This document shows, piece after piece, positions 25,670 through 34,489 of a DNA stretch of 41,170 nt. Numbering within the stretch: position 1 is the stretch's first letter; the number at the start of each line of letters is the position of its first letter. The DNA comes from Pirellulaceae bacterium (GTDB taxonomy: Bacteria > Planctomycetota > Planctomycetia > Pirellulales > Pirellulaceae): assembly GCA_022446825.1 (NCBI GenBank), contig JAKVBY010000035.1, positions 54,076 to 95,245 on the forward strand. Direction: 5' to 3'. Below the pieces are notes generated by a model. That model was given only the letters and a program-made list of their open reading frames with translations, did no database searches and was not told the DNA's origin. A program made the position numbers and the translations under genes.

Positions 25670-25952
25670 GGCTGGATAAAGATAAAGCGTTGCGGTCTAC
25701 AATTTCCTGATCATGAGAAGTCAGTTGCAGTTCAGTGGGTGCGTTTGCCTTTTCTATGGCCTTTTCTGGGTCTTTGGTTGCTCCGAGTTGACTGTTTGCG
25801 AAGCGAAGAGTCTGCCGGGAAAATGCTCGTTTGTTCTACCAGAGCTGGCAGGTGCTATTTTTATTAGCCGGGTATGGGTCGCTTGACCCTTACCCGACAA
25901 AGCGTAGACTTGTGAGTTTGTACTTTTAAACTCGCACAGAGGGAACAGTGGC
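25670..25952. other. Non-coding stretch between tsaD relic and purA
   Basis: About 280 bases without a convincing gene. A 57-codon open frame (25713-25886) has no homology or ribosome-binding site that I can see. The only structured element is the hairpin at 25869-25896. This interval may include remains of the decayed tsaD gene or be unrelated sequence. Confidence 0.4.
25869..25896. promoter_or_regulatory. Stem-loop upstream of purA
   Basis: CGGGTATGGGTC-GCTT-GACCCTTACCCG makes a 12-bp stem with one mismatch and a four-base loop, 56 bases before the purA start. There is no T run after it on either strand, so a terminator is not supported. It could be an mRNA leader structure or a remnant of the end of the lost gene. 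Confidence 0.4.
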
Positions 25953-27266
25953 GTGCCCGGAACTTGTGTAATTGGGCTTCAATGGGGCGACGAAGCCAAA
26001 GGAAAGCTTGTAGATCTACTGACAGTGGACTACGACATTGTTGTTCGCTATCAGGGAGGGGCAAATGCTGGACACACCGTCGTTATTGGTGACGATGTCT
26101 ATAAACTCCACCACATTCCCAGCGGAATTTTGAATTCTAATGTTACGAATGTCGTTGGACCGGGGGTTGTCCTTAATCCCCCTACGATCCTCGATGAAAT
26201 TGATTCATTGTCAGAACGGGGCATTGGTGTTCTCGAAAATCTGATGATTAGTGATCGTGCCCATGTTGTTTTTCCCTGGCACCTGCTGGAAGACAAAGTA
26301 ATCAACGACCGTCCTGTTGATGGGGAGAGTATTGGGACAACGTTGCGTGGTATTGGTCCTTGTTATCGTGACAAAGTGGGACGATCCCACGCGATTCGCT
26401 TAGGTGACATGTACCGGCCGGATTTTCGTCAAAAAGTGGAGTCGATCATCGCGGCGAAGCGTACCTTTCTCGCGCAGGCTAATGGTGATTCCGAACTGGA
26501 TGGAGACGAGATTCATTCCGAGTTTGCCGGATATGCAGAGCGACTTCGGCCATTCGTGGGCGACACCACTCATTTTCTATTAGATGCCATTGAAGCGAAT
26601 CAGCGGATGCTGTTTGAAGGTGCACAAGGTGCATTGCTGGACATTGACCACGGAACTTTTCCATTTGTGACGAGCAGTAATAGTTCTGGGGTGGGTGTTT
26701 CGGCGGGTTCTGGAATTCCTTCGCGTTGGATCAAGAAAGTAATTGGTGTGTGCAAAGCGTATACGTCGCGTGTTGGCGGCGGTCCATTTCCTACCGAACT
26801 CGATGATGATATGGGACAGCTAATTCGGGATCTGGGGCATGAATATGGTACTACGACAGGGCGTCCTAGGCGTTGCGGATGGTTCGATGCCGTTAGTGTC
26901 CGCTATACGAGTCGGTTAAGCGGCATCGATTGTCTCTCGGTCATGATGATGGATGTGCTGAGCCAACTTCCTGAAGTTAAAATATGTGTCGGCTATATGT
27001 TGCATGGAAAGCAAATCGACTATTTTCCTAGTCACGTGGACGATCTTCGACAAGTCAAGCCTGTCTATGAAACCATTCCGGGGTGGCAGCAAGACGTGAC
27101 TGCCGCGCGGACGATGGAAGATTTGCCCGAGGGAGCACATCGATATCTAGCTCGCCTGAGCGAGCTTGTCGGGAAGCCGGTGGAGGTGGTCTCTGTCGGC
27201 CCTGATCGTGAGCAGACAATTTTTGCGTCGGATGCCGTTGCTTCGAGTGGGTCGGGGGGTGACTAA
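25953..27266 (+). CDS. purA: Adenylosuccinate synthetase
   Basis: First committed step from IMP to AMP: GTP-driven ligation of aspartate to IMP in the cytoplasm. At 437 residues the length is normal. Motifs: [17 protein letters not shown] with catalytic Asp13 (the consensus GDEGKGK has Ala instead of Gly at 15), GANAGHT with His41, [35 protein letters not shown], and [10 protein letters not shown]. The start is GTG at 25953, giving [14 protein letters not shown] in the family register, with AGAGGG (25938-25943) upstream. The uppS start overlaps the end or follows it within a few bases, so the two genes are likely coupled. Confidence 0.97.
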   Translation: MPGTCVIGLQWGDEAKGKLVDLLTVDYDIVVRYQGGANAGHTVVIGDDVYKLHHIPSGILNSNVTNVVGPGVVLNPPTILDEIDSLSERGIGVLENLMISDRAHVVFPWHLLEDKVINDRPVDGESIGTTLRGIGPCYRDKVGRSHAIRLGDMYRPDFRQKVESIIAAKRTFLAQANGDSELDGDEIHSEFAGYAERLRPFVGDTTHFLLDAIEANQRMLFEGAQGALLDIDHGTFPFVTSSNSSGVGVSAGSGIPSRWIKKVIGVCKAYTSRVGGGPFPTELDDDMGQLIRDLGHEYGTTTGRPRRCGWFDAVSVRYTSRLSGIDCLSVMMMDVLSQLPEVKICVGYMLHGKQIDYFPSHVDDLRQVKPVYETIPGWQQDVTAARTMEDLPEGAHRYLARLSELVGKPVEVVSVGPDREQTIFASDAVASSGSGGD

Positions 27267-27270
27267 ATCG

Positions 27271-28029
27271 GTGTCGGAATCGACGCTTCAGGGGAATTCT
27301 GATTTAGCGGATGTGCCGGAAGCGCGGCGACCACGCCATATTGCGGTCATTATGGATGGTAACGGCCGTTGGGCTGAGCGGCAAAAATTGCCACGAATCG
27401 AAGGGCATCGGCGTGGTGTGGCAAGCGTTCGACGAACTGTGGAAGAATGTGCGCGCCTCCATATCGAGCAGCTGACACTGTATTGCTTGTCGAGTGAGAA
27501 TTGGAAGCGGCCTCAGGACGAGTTGGACTTTCTGATGCATCTACTCGAGCAATATATGATCGAGGAGCGGAGTTTGCTGATGAAAGAGAATGTCGTTGTG
27601 AGCGTGATTGGACGCCGTGACGGAATTCCAGACCGAGTACTCAACGAGATGGATAAAACGATTGAAATGAGTTCTCGCAACACAGGTACGCGTTTGTGTC
27701 TGGCGATCAATTATGGTGGTCGTGCAGAAATGGTGGACGCGGTACAGGGTATTGCGCAAAAGGTTTTGGACAAAGCGTTGCAGATAACCGAGATCACGGA
27801 ACAGGTCATTTCAGACCACCTTTATACCGTGGGGATGCCCGACCCGGATTTATTGATTCGGACTGCGGGCGAGATGCGCGTGAGTAATTTTTTGCTCTGG
27901 CAGATTAGCTACGCCGAACTCTGGGTGACTGAGCGTTGTTGGCCAGAATTTCGAGTTGAGCATTTACACGATGCGATCCGAGGGTTTGCAAGTCGTGACC
28001 GGCGATTTGGCGGTTTGGGAAACGAATAG
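27271..28029 (+). CDS. uppS: Isoprenyl transferase (undecaprenyl diphosphate synthase)
   Basis: Makes long cis-isoprenyl diphosphates, the lipid carrier of envelope polysaccharide synthesis. Numbering from GTG 27271 (252 residues): HIAVIMDGNGRWAERQ with catalytic Asp29, EGHRRGVASVR, TLYCLSSENWKRP, and RTAGEMRVSNFLLWQISYAEL, quoted in part as RTAGEMRVSNFLLWQ. The exact start is open: GTG 27271 has a G-rich stretch upstream, GTG 27259 overlaps the purA stop, and in-frame starts further up run back into purA. The gene sits between purA and cdsA and overlaps neither if cdsA starts at 28040. Confidence 0.95.
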   Translation: MSESTLQGNSDLADVPEARRPRHIAVIMDGNGRWAERQKLPRIEGHRRGVASVRRTVEECARLHIEQLTLYCLSSENWKRPQDELDFLMHLLEQYMIEERSLLMKENVVVSVIGRRDGIPDRVLNEMDKTIEMSSRNTGTRLCLAINYGGRAEMVDAVQGIAQKVLDKALQITEITEQVISDHLYTVGMPDPDLLIRTAGEMRVSNFLLWQISYAELWVTERCWPEFRVEHLHDAIRGFASRDRRFGGLGNE

Positions 28030-28039
28030 GAGTGCTCTC

Positions 28040-28966
28040 TTGTTGCGATGGCGTTTGATTTCGGCGGCGACCATTCTCACGGTTGTTTTTGCGCTCCTGC
28101 ATTTGGATTACCACTATCCGATGAAAGGATTCGATGGTGTTCCCGTTGGAGGGATATGGTTGTTACCTCTGGCGGTACTTTTTGCTGTTTTAGGTGCTGC
28201 GGAGACATTGGGATTGCTTGCGGCGAAAGGTCACCATCCCCGCCGAGGGGCGGTGTACTTGGGAACGATAGCGGTGCTTGCAGGAGTCTGCATGCCGATG
28301 GTGTGGCCTCTATTTTTGGGAAAGTCCTATCCTGCGGATTGTCCTTTAGGGAGGATGGGTTGGCCGTTGGTGGGAGTCGCGTTCACTGTCATGTTGGCTT
28401 TTGTGCAAGAGATGATCAGTTATCAGCGTCCTGGTGGTATCGTCCTGCGCGTTGCGCTTGCCATTTTTACAGTTTGCTACGTTGCGATCCCTTTGAGTTT
28501 TGTTGTCGCACTGCGAATGTTTGAAAATCATCAGGTGGGCATCGTCGCCTTGCTCTCACTGATCGCAATTGTGAAGTGTGGAGATACCGGTGCATACACG
28601 TTTGGCCGACTTTTCGGACGCCACAAGATGTCGCCAAAACTCAGTCCTGGAAAAACTTGGGAAGGAGCGGTGGGGGGCATTGCATCTTCGGTGGGAGTCG
28701 CCTTGTTGTTCTGCTATCTCATCTCACCAGCATTGGTGGCGCAGTCGTCTGGCGTCTGGTGGGGCTGGGTTCTCTATGGTGTGCTGGTCGCGATTGCGGG
28801 CATGATTGGTGATCTAGCGGAATCTATGATTAAACGTGATATGGAATGCAAGGATTCGAGTACGTGGTTGCGTGGTTTGGGGGGAGCTCTGGATATTCTG
28901 GATTCAATTTTTTTTGGGGCTCCCATTGCCTATGCCTGTTGGTTAAGCGGGCTGGTAATTGCTTAG
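28040..28966 (+). CDS. cdsA: Phosphatidate cytidylyltransferase CdsA
   Basis: Membrane enzyme making CDP-diacylglycerol from phosphatidate and CTP, the branch point of phospholipid synthesis. The 308-residue product has about eight membrane spans and ends with the CdsA signature GDLAESMIKRDMECKDSS, followed by LRGLGGALDILDS. Compared with the prosite pattern the HGG step reads LGG and the final D-R reads D-I, a variant I recall from other planctomycetes. I start at TTG 28040, because AGGAG (28028-28032) lies seven bases upstream and family members start directly at the LRWRL segment; starts at 27971 (ATG) or 27995 (GTG) would overlap uppS. Order uppS-cdsA is common in bacteria. Confidence 0.9.
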   Translation: MLRWRLISAATILTVVFALLHLDYHYPMKGFDGVPVGGIWLLPLAVLFAVLGAAETLGLLAAKGHHPRRGAVYLGTIAVLAGVCMPMVWPLFLGKSYPADCPLGRMGWPLVGVAFTVMLAFVQEMISYQRPGGIVLRVALAIFTVCYVAIPLSFVVALRMFENHQVGIVALLSLIAIVKCGDTGAYTFGRLFGRHKMSPKLSPGKTWEGAVGGIASSVGVALLFCYLISPALVAQSSGVWWGWVLYGVLVAIAGMIGDLAESMIKRDMECKDSSTWLRGLGGALDILDSIFFGAPIAYACWLSGLVIA

Positions 28967-29094
28967 TGCAGGTTTGGAGCTGATTGTGCGAATTTGTTCG
29001 GATATGACGTTTATTTTTGGTCGAAAACAAAGCTGTCGTGATACGCCAATAAGTTGCTTTTCTTGAGTTCTCAGAAATTTGTACCGTGGAGCGA

Positions 29095-29122
29095 TTCACG
29101 TTGCTAAGGAATCCACTATAGT
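29095..29122 (+). promoter_or_regulatory. Candidate sigma-70-type promoter upstream of phoH
   Basis: TTCACG (29095-29100), a 16-base spacer and TATAGT (29117-29122) match the consensus at 4/6 and 5/6. It would give a leader of about 55 bases before the phoH ATG at 29185. The 218-base gap after cdsA (28967-29184) otherwise shows no gene. Confidence 0.35.
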
Positions 29123-29184
29123 TAATTATTAACACTTCCATGCTCGATGGTGGCGGAGTGACAGGAGACTCTCCGTCTAACTGA

Positions 29185-30150
29185 ATGTTTGAAGCATCGC
29201 TCTCGTTATCCGAGCCAAAACTTGTTCTATCGCTTTTCGGAACCCAAGATCAGCATTTGCGGGTACTTCGTGATGCGCTGGGGGTGTCGATCACACATCG
29301 CAACGGAGAGATTCGAGTTACTGGCGACGAGACTTCGGTTTCTCAAGCTACCGAAGCTTTAGAGCATTTGAAATATCTTGTGCAGCGTCATGGGAACCTG
29401 TCGCCGAACGACGTAGCTCTCATTGTTGCTCGGGTCCAAGGTGCGAATTCCGATCTGGGTAAGGCCCAGATTGATATTTCCCATGCCGGTAAAAATATCC
29501 GTCCACGAACGCAGGGACAGGCGATGTATGTTGATTCGATCCGGAATCATGACTTGACCTTAGCGACTGGTCCTGCAGGTACAGGGAAGACTTATCTTGC
29601 GGTGGCGCTTGCAGTGGAATCTCTCAAGCATCAACGTGTCCGGAAAATTGTACTCGTCCGGCCTGCTGTGGAAGCAGGCGAAAGCCTCGGGTTTTTGCCA
29701 GGCGACTTGCGAGACAAAATAAATCCGTATCTGCGACCGTTGCTCGACGCGACCCACGAGATGCTCGACTATGATCAAGTACGGCAATATATGGAGCAAG
29801 AGATAATTGAGGTGCTGCCCTTAGCCTACATGCGAGGGCGAACATTGAATGAGTCTTTTATTATTTTGGATGAAGCTCAGAATACTACGATTTCCCAAAT
29901 GAAAATGTTTCTGACTCGGATGGGAGAAAAATCAAAAATTGTAGTTTCCGGTGACACGACTCAGACGGATCTTCCTGGAAATGTTCCCAGCGGTCTTACT
30001 GATGCGATCCAGCGACTGAAGAAAATCAAAGGTGTCAGTGAAGTGCGTTTGACCGGTGCGGATATCGTTCGTCATCGATTAGTCCAGGACATTGTTCGCG
30101 CTTATGAGTCGGATCAGACCCGCGGTGCCAAACGACAAGTTCGGAACTAA
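29185..30150 (+). CDS. phoH: PhoH family ATPase
   Basis: A 321-residue cytoplasmic P-loop ATPase. Residues 12-75 are a KH-like N-terminal region, followed by the PhoH core: GPAGTGKT (Walker A, 129-136), VLVRPAVEAGESLGFLPGD, RGRTLNESFIILDEAQNTT with Walker B DEAQN (229-233), and a final VVSGDTTQTDL. PhoH proteins couple ATP to RNA unwinding or RNA processing; the name comes from E. coli Pho control and no Pho box is seen here. It is the first gene of phoH-7TM HD-ybeY-CNNM, an order found in many bacteria. A ribosome-binding site in the normal window is not clear (AGGAG lies 17 bases upstream). Confidence 0.95.
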   Translation: MFEASLSLSEPKLVLSLFGTQDQHLRVLRDALGVSITHRNGEIRVTGDETSVSQATEALEHLKYLVQRHGNLSPNDVALIVARVQGANSDLGKAQIDISHAGKNIRPRTQGQAMYVDSIRNHDLTLATGPAGTGKTYLAVALAVESLKHQRVRKIVLVRPAVEAGESLGFLPGDLRDKINPYLRPLLDATHEMLDYDQVRQYMEQEIIEVLPLAYMRGRTLNESFIILDEAQNTTISQMKMFLTRMGEKSKIVVSGDTTQTDLPGNVPSGLTDAIQRLKKIKGVSEVRLTGADIVRHRLVQDIVRAYESDQTRGAKRQVRN

Positions 30151-30171
30151 AGAGGAAAAGCGAAAGTAAAA

Positions 30172-32526
30172 ATGTCGACTGGTCACCATAAAGTAACTCG
30201 CGCGGATCGCGTAGCCTCGCTGGAATTACCGCCTGGTAAATGGCGTCTGATCTGGCGTGCATTGCGCAGCCGAGAAGTGGCGCTGCGTGTCGGTTTGTGT
30301 GTGGTCGCGACGATTGTTATGTGGGCTGTGACTGCAGCGTGGGCACCACCCTTTGCTTTTCGCACAGGTTATGTGCCTCGTCGAGACGTCACGGCACGAA
30401 CTTCATTCGAAATGCGGGATCAGGACAGAGAAAATCAAATCATCCAGCAACGTCGAGCTGCAACGATCTGTTATTACGAAAATAACGTTCAGCCTCTGAT
30501 TCAGATCCAGCAATCTCTGAAAGATAAAGTGTTCCATATCGTGGCAGCTGATTCTTATCACAAGGTGGATGAAACCACCTGGGGTGAATTTTATCCTCAA
30601 GCAGATGTGGGATCTAATCAGAAAAATGAACGAGCCTTTGGGGATTTTCAAGCCGCATTTGCAGATGATGAAGAGTTGCTTGAGTTTGAGAACACGATAC
30701 GGCGTGCATTTGCAGATTTTGAGAAAAACGGCTTGTTGGCGAAGTTAGAGCACGCTGCTGAAGATGGTGACCAGCGAACGATCTATGTGCATCCCTTGGG
30801 TAACGACAAGACGAAGCATACGGTAAATGTCGAGGAAGTGCGTATTCCGGAGATTCGCGAAAACGATTACGTAGAAATGGTTCGCGAAGCGTTTCGCACA
30901 AGCCGCTTTCCGGAGTCGTTACGGGACCATGCTGCGGAGTTGACTTGTTCTTGGCTGCGACGGCAGGCGTTTCCCCTTCCAGCCACATTGCATTTGAATC
31001 AGGAAGCCACAGCCAAGTCATATGCCGATGGTAGGCGAGATCTAGACGCGACGATTATTTACGAGCCGGGTACCCGCTTGGTCAAAGCGGGGACGCCTTT
31101 GACGGTTGAGGACTTGGAAAAACTGAAGGCCGAGCATATGGCTTGCGTCCGAAAAATGAGTCTCGCTCAGCGTTTTAGTTATTCCTTGGCGGATATGGGA
31201 ATGTATGTTGCTATGTACGTCTTGTGCGGGGTTTATATGCTGTTTTATGAGCGCAAGATTCTTAGTGAATTTCGGCAACTGTCCACTCTACTGGGATTGG
31301 TTGTGGGTACGGTTTCCGCTTGCTGGTTGGCCGCGGACGATAGTTGGCGAGTCGAGATTGTGCCACTCGTCCTCTTCGGGATGATCCTTGCCATTGCGTA
31401 TCGACGTGAATTGGCTTTGTTGGTGTCGGCTTCTGTCTCGCTTGTCGTCGTGCTTTCGTTAGGGCGAGGTTTGGCTGAGTTTGTCATTGTCGTAGCGGCG
31501 GTTTCTAGTGCTATTCTTATGTTGGGCCGGGTGCGCAGTCGCACAAAACTCATCTACGTGGGATTTGGTGCTGGATTGGTTGCTTTTGCCACGACAGTCG
31601 GTGTAGGAACGTTGGTTGGACAGGCATTTGGGACATCCAGTGAGCAACTGTTGCCGTCAGGTACGATTGAGCCTGCGATCCGGGTATGGCACGCCGCGAG
31701 TTTGTTGACAGGTGCGGCGATTAATGGATTCTGTACTTTGTTAGCGGGTTTTTTAATTACGGGGCTGTTGCCATTTGTCGAAAAACTATTTGATGTTCAG
31801 ACGGACTTAAGTCTGCTAGAGCTTGGTGATGCTGCTCATCCATTGTTGCAAGAACTCGCCCAGCGGGCGCCGGGCACCTATAACCATTCGATTAATGTTG
31901 CTTCACTGGGTGAGGCGGCTGCAGAGGCGATTGGTGCCAATGGTTTGCTTGTTCGTGTGGGTGCCTATTTTCACGACATTGGCAAAATGCTGAAGCCAGT
32001 TTATTTTGTAGAGAATCAGGAAAAAAATGCCAACCAGCATGATCAATTGGTACCGGCAATGAGTACGTTGGTGATTATTGCCCATGTCAAAGACGGTGCT
32101 GATCTGGCTCGACAGCATAGTTTACCGAAGGCCATTGTTGATTTTGTTGAGCAACATCATGGCACAACCCTAGTAGAGTATTTTTATCGGCGCGCTGAAC
32201 AACGGAGCGAAGCCGATCCAGATGGCGACCAGGTGGACGAGATGTCATTTCGGTATCCGGGCCCAAAGCCACAAACCAAAGAAGCTGGAGTCATGATGCT
32301 TGCCGATGCGTTGGAAAGTGCGAGTCGAACATTAGTAGATCCAGCACCGTCTCGAATCGAGAGTCTGGTGAGCGAGCTTTCCATGAAGCGTCTTCTGGAC
32401 GGACAGTTTGCGGAATGCGGATTAACCTTGCAAGAACTTCAGGTAATCGAAGACAGTTTGGTTAAATCACTGACTTCGGTATACCATGGCCGCGTGAAGT
32501 ACCCAGACCAGTCTCAAACTGCATAA
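30172..32526 (+). CDS. 7TM-HD family phosphohydrolase (PgpH/YqfF-like)
   Basis: A 784-residue membrane protein: one N-terminal span (about 45-60), a large extracytoplasmic 7TMR-HDED-like region (about 75-330), seven membrane spans (about 345-530), and a cytoplasmic HD domain. The HD catalytic set is intact: H572 in GTYNHS, H601-D602 in AYFHDIGK, and later histidines in HVKDGADL and EQHHGT, plus MMLADALESASR. Relatives in Firmicutes (PgpH) break down cyclic di-AMP; that activity is plausible but whether this organism uses cyclic di-AMP is not known from the window. The start ATG at 30172 lies 21 bases after the phoH stop, which supports cotranscription. Confidence 0.92.
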   Translation: MSTGHHKVTRADRVASLELPPGKWRLIWRALRSREVALRVGLCVVATIVMWAVTAAWAPPFAFRTGYVPRRDVTARTSFEMRDQDRENQIIQQRRAATICYYENNVQPLIQIQQSLKDKVFHIVAADSYHKVDETTWGEFYPQADVGSNQKNERAFGDFQAAFADDEELLEFENTIRRAFADFEKNGLLAKLEHAAEDGDQRTIYVHPLGNDKTKHTVNVEEVRIPEIRENDYVEMVREAFRTSRFPESLRDHAAELTCSWLRRQAFPLPATLHLNQEATAKSYADGRRDLDATIIYEPGTRLVKAGTPLTVEDLEKLKAEHMACVRKMSLAQRFSYSLADMGMYVAMYVLCGVYMLFYERKILSEFRQLSTLLGLVVGTVSACWLAADDSWRVEIVPLVLFGMILAIAYRRELALLVSASVSLVVVLSLGRGLAEFVIVVAAVSSAILMLGRVRSRTKLIYVGFGAGLVAFATTVGVGTLVGQAFGTSSEQLLPSGTIEPAIRVWHAASLLTGAAINGFCTLLAGFLITGLLPFVEKLFDVQTDLSLLELGDAAHPLLQELAQRAPGTYNHSINVASLGEAAAEAIGANGLLVRVGAYFHDIGKMLKPVYFVENQEKNANQHDQLVPAMSTLVIIAHVKDGADLARQHSLPKAIVDFVEQHHGTTLVEYFYRRAEQRSEADPDGDQVDEMSFRYPGPKPQTKEAGVMMLADALESASRTLVDPAPSRIESLVSELSMKRLLDGQFAECGLTLQELQVIEDSLVKSLTSVYHGRVKYPDQSQTA

Positions 32527-32551
32527 GTAACGGATTGCATTCTCCTTTGTC

Positions 32552-33022
32552 GTGATCGAAATCCAAATTACCAATCAGCAAGCCGCCCTTCAGTTCGACT
32601 GCAACGTGCTGGGGGAAGCCGTTCGTATGGTGTTGGGGGACTATGGATTTCAAACGGGAGTAGTGGACGTTGCCGTTGTCGATGATGGGACAATTCACTC
32701 GGTAAATCGAGAACATTTAAAGCACGATTATCCGACAGACGTTATTAGTTTCCAATATGTGCGCGACGCTCAGCATATCGAAGGCGAGTTGGTGGTGAGT
32801 GCCGATACCGCGATGCTGCTTGCTCAGGAAGCAGAATGGGAAGCCACGAGCGAATTGCTTCTTTATGTCATTCATGGGACACTCCATTTGGTCGGAATGG
32901 ATGATCAGACCCCCGCACTGCGAGGAGAAATGCAGGCAAAGGAAAAGCATTATTTAGGATTGTTTGGCATCCAGCGATGCGAACTTCCTGCTGAGGGCAA
33001 GTTGAAAAGTGACTTGTCCTAA
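32552..33022 (+). CDS. ybeY: Endoribonuclease YbeY (16S rRNA maturation)
   Basis: Metal-dependent RNase for 16S rRNA 3'-end maturation and ribosome quality control. The 156-residue length is normal. LKHDYPTDVISF and the zinc site HGTLHLVGMDD (H108, H112, D118) are visible; the third ligand, usually His in GYDH, is Asp here. The GTG at 32552 is the start; the gap from the previous stop is 25 bases. The position after the 7TM-HD gene is the common order, often followed by era or recO. Confidence 0.92.
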   Translation: MIEIQITNQQAALQFDCNVLGEAVRMVLGDYGFQTGVVDVAVVDDGTIHSVNREHLKHDYPTDVISFQYVRDAQHIEGELVVSADTAMLLAQEAEWEATSELLLYVIHGTLHLVGMDDQTPALRGEMQAKEKHYLGLFGIQRCELPAEGKLKSDLS

Positions 33023-33045
33023 GGTTTTCTGGAAGGAAACGGCAA

Positions 33046-34335
33046 GTGAATTTTAATGTTTTAACCATGGCTGCCTTAGGGGCTTTGCTTGCTATTGGAT
33101 TGGGGGCTATCGGTGCTAAAACATTGCGGGAGTTTTCCCGCCGACAGTTAGAGATCCTGTGCCGACGTTTTCGGAAGCGTGCGTTTTTTACCCAGATCAT
33201 TGCGCAGCATGAAGAGATGGCTCGCAGTGCGGACCTTCTTCGTGTGTTGGGTTGGACCATACTGGTTCTAAGTAGTCTGATATGGAACACGAAACTGTTG
33301 GAGACGCGCCAACCCGTTGTGGTGGCAGGCATTTTTTGTGGTGTCGGGTTTACGCTCATGCTTTTGACAATTTGGCTGCCTCTCGCGGTCGTAGAAGGTG
33401 GAGCGGCCCCCTTTGTGTTTCGCACCTGGAAGTTTTGGCACATTCTTCGCATTGTGTTTGCCCCGTTACTTAGAATCGCGGGCATAGTGGAGAATCTCGC
33501 GCGACGCATTGTAGGAAAGCCTCAACTTGCTCCTGAAGACGGCGCTGCGTTTGAAGACGAGATTCGTACGATTGTCACGGCAGGTTTGAGTGAAGGGTTG
33601 TTGAAAGAAGATGCACGCGAGATGATTGAAGGTGTCATTGAACTCAGCGGTGCAGATGTCTCGGACATCATGACCCCCCGTTCAAAAATGGACGCGATGG
33701 ATGCGTCGATTACCTGGGAGGCGGCATTGCGTTTTGTGACAGAAGTTCGCCGCACTCGAATCCCCGTTTTTGACGAGAGATTGGACAAAATTCGCGGAGT
33801 TCTTAATGTCAAAGACTTGCTACTGTTTTTGCAAAGACTGTTTAATGGCGAAGAATTCGATCTTGCAGACAAGTTGCGAGAGGCATGGTTCGTACCTGCG
33901 ACGATGCCAGTAGACGCGTTTCTCAGGGAGTGCCTGCAAAATCACAGCCATATGGCGATCGTCGTGGACGAGTATCAGTCGGTCGCTGGAGTCGTTACGA
34001 TTGAAGACGCTCTGGAAGAGATTGTCGGTGAGATTGTTGATGAAGAAGAACAGGAGGAGGCTCCCGATGTGGTCGTGACAGACGACAAGTCCATTCTTGT
34101 TTCTGGTCAGGCTTATCTCGACGACCTGAATGATGAGTTAGGGTTGGACTTTCCGGAACCCGATGATTACGACACGATTTCCGGTTTGGTAATCGAAAAG
34201 CTGAATAGGATTCCTCAAGCTGGAGAGACAGTTCGCGTTGGCAACGCAGAGATCACCGTACTGGAAGTGACTCGCCGAAAAATCGATCGTGTGAAAATTA
34301 TTGTGGATCTACCTTCAACGCGTGAGTCAGCATAA
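33046..34335 (+). CDS. Hemolysin-like CNNM/CorC-type transporter with CBS pair
   Basis: A 429-residue protein of the HlyC/CorC (CNNM) family. The N-terminal part has about three membrane spans (about 5-22, 70-85, 90-110) and is shorter than the usual DUF21 domain. EDEIRTIVTAGLSEGLLKED precedes the CBS pair, with DIMTPRSKMDAMD from residue 209, HMAIVVDEYQSVAGVVTIED (about 305-324) and a C-terminal CorC_HlyC domain (about 345-425, ending with ...INVVDLPS-like RVKIIVDLPS). Such proteins are thought to export or regulate Mg2+/Co2+. The start is GTG 33046 with GGAAGG (33031-33036) upstream. It is the last gene of the phoH cluster. Confidence 0.88.
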   Translation: MNFNVLTMAALGALLAIGLGAIGAKTLREFSRRQLEILCRRFRKRAFFTQIIAQHEEMARSADLLRVLGWTILVLSSLIWNTKLLETRQPVVVAGIFCGVGFTLMLLTIWLPLAVVEGGAAPFVFRTWKFWHILRIVFAPLLRIAGIVENLARRIVGKPQLAPEDGAAFEDEIRTIVTAGLSEGLLKEDAREMIEGVIELSGADVSDIMTPRSKMDAMDASITWEAALRFVTEVRRTRIPVFDERLDKIRGVLNVKDLLLFLQRLFNGEEFDLADKLREAWFVPATMPVDAFLRECLQNHSHMAIVVDEYQSVAGVVTIEDALEEIVGEIVDEEEQEEAPDVVVTDDKSILVSGQAYLDDLNDELGLDFPEPDDYDTISGLVIEKLNRIPQAGETVRVGNAEITVLEVTRRKIDRVKIIVDLPSTRESA

Positions 34336-34340
34336 GTAAA

Positions 34341-34361
34341 ACGTTACTTGCCTAGTAACGT
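34341..34361 (-). terminator. Probable terminator between converging genes
   Basis: ACGTTACT-TGCCT-AGTAACGT is a perfect 8-bp stem with a five-base loop, directly after the end of the CNNM gene. On the minus strand it is followed by TTTTACTT, so it fits the end of the minus-strand amidohydrolase transcript, whose stop lies about 130 bases upstream of it. On the plus strand there is no T run. Confidence 0.55.
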
Positions 34362-34489
34362 AGATTGGGCGCAAACTCATTTGAGCCCGAAGAATTTTCG
34401 GCCGACTTTTCTGAGTAGAGGGCTGTTCTTGTCTTCCAAACAGGAACGGAGGGCAGTTTCTGGACGTGACGGCGAACTGTCGCGGCTCG

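Noticed and set aside
25713..25886. A 57-codon plus-strand frame between the tsaD relic and purA with a hydrophobic start
   Set aside because: No ribosome-binding site, no homology recognised, and the hydrophobic stretch with Cys is too short to argue a lipoprotein; left as non-coding.
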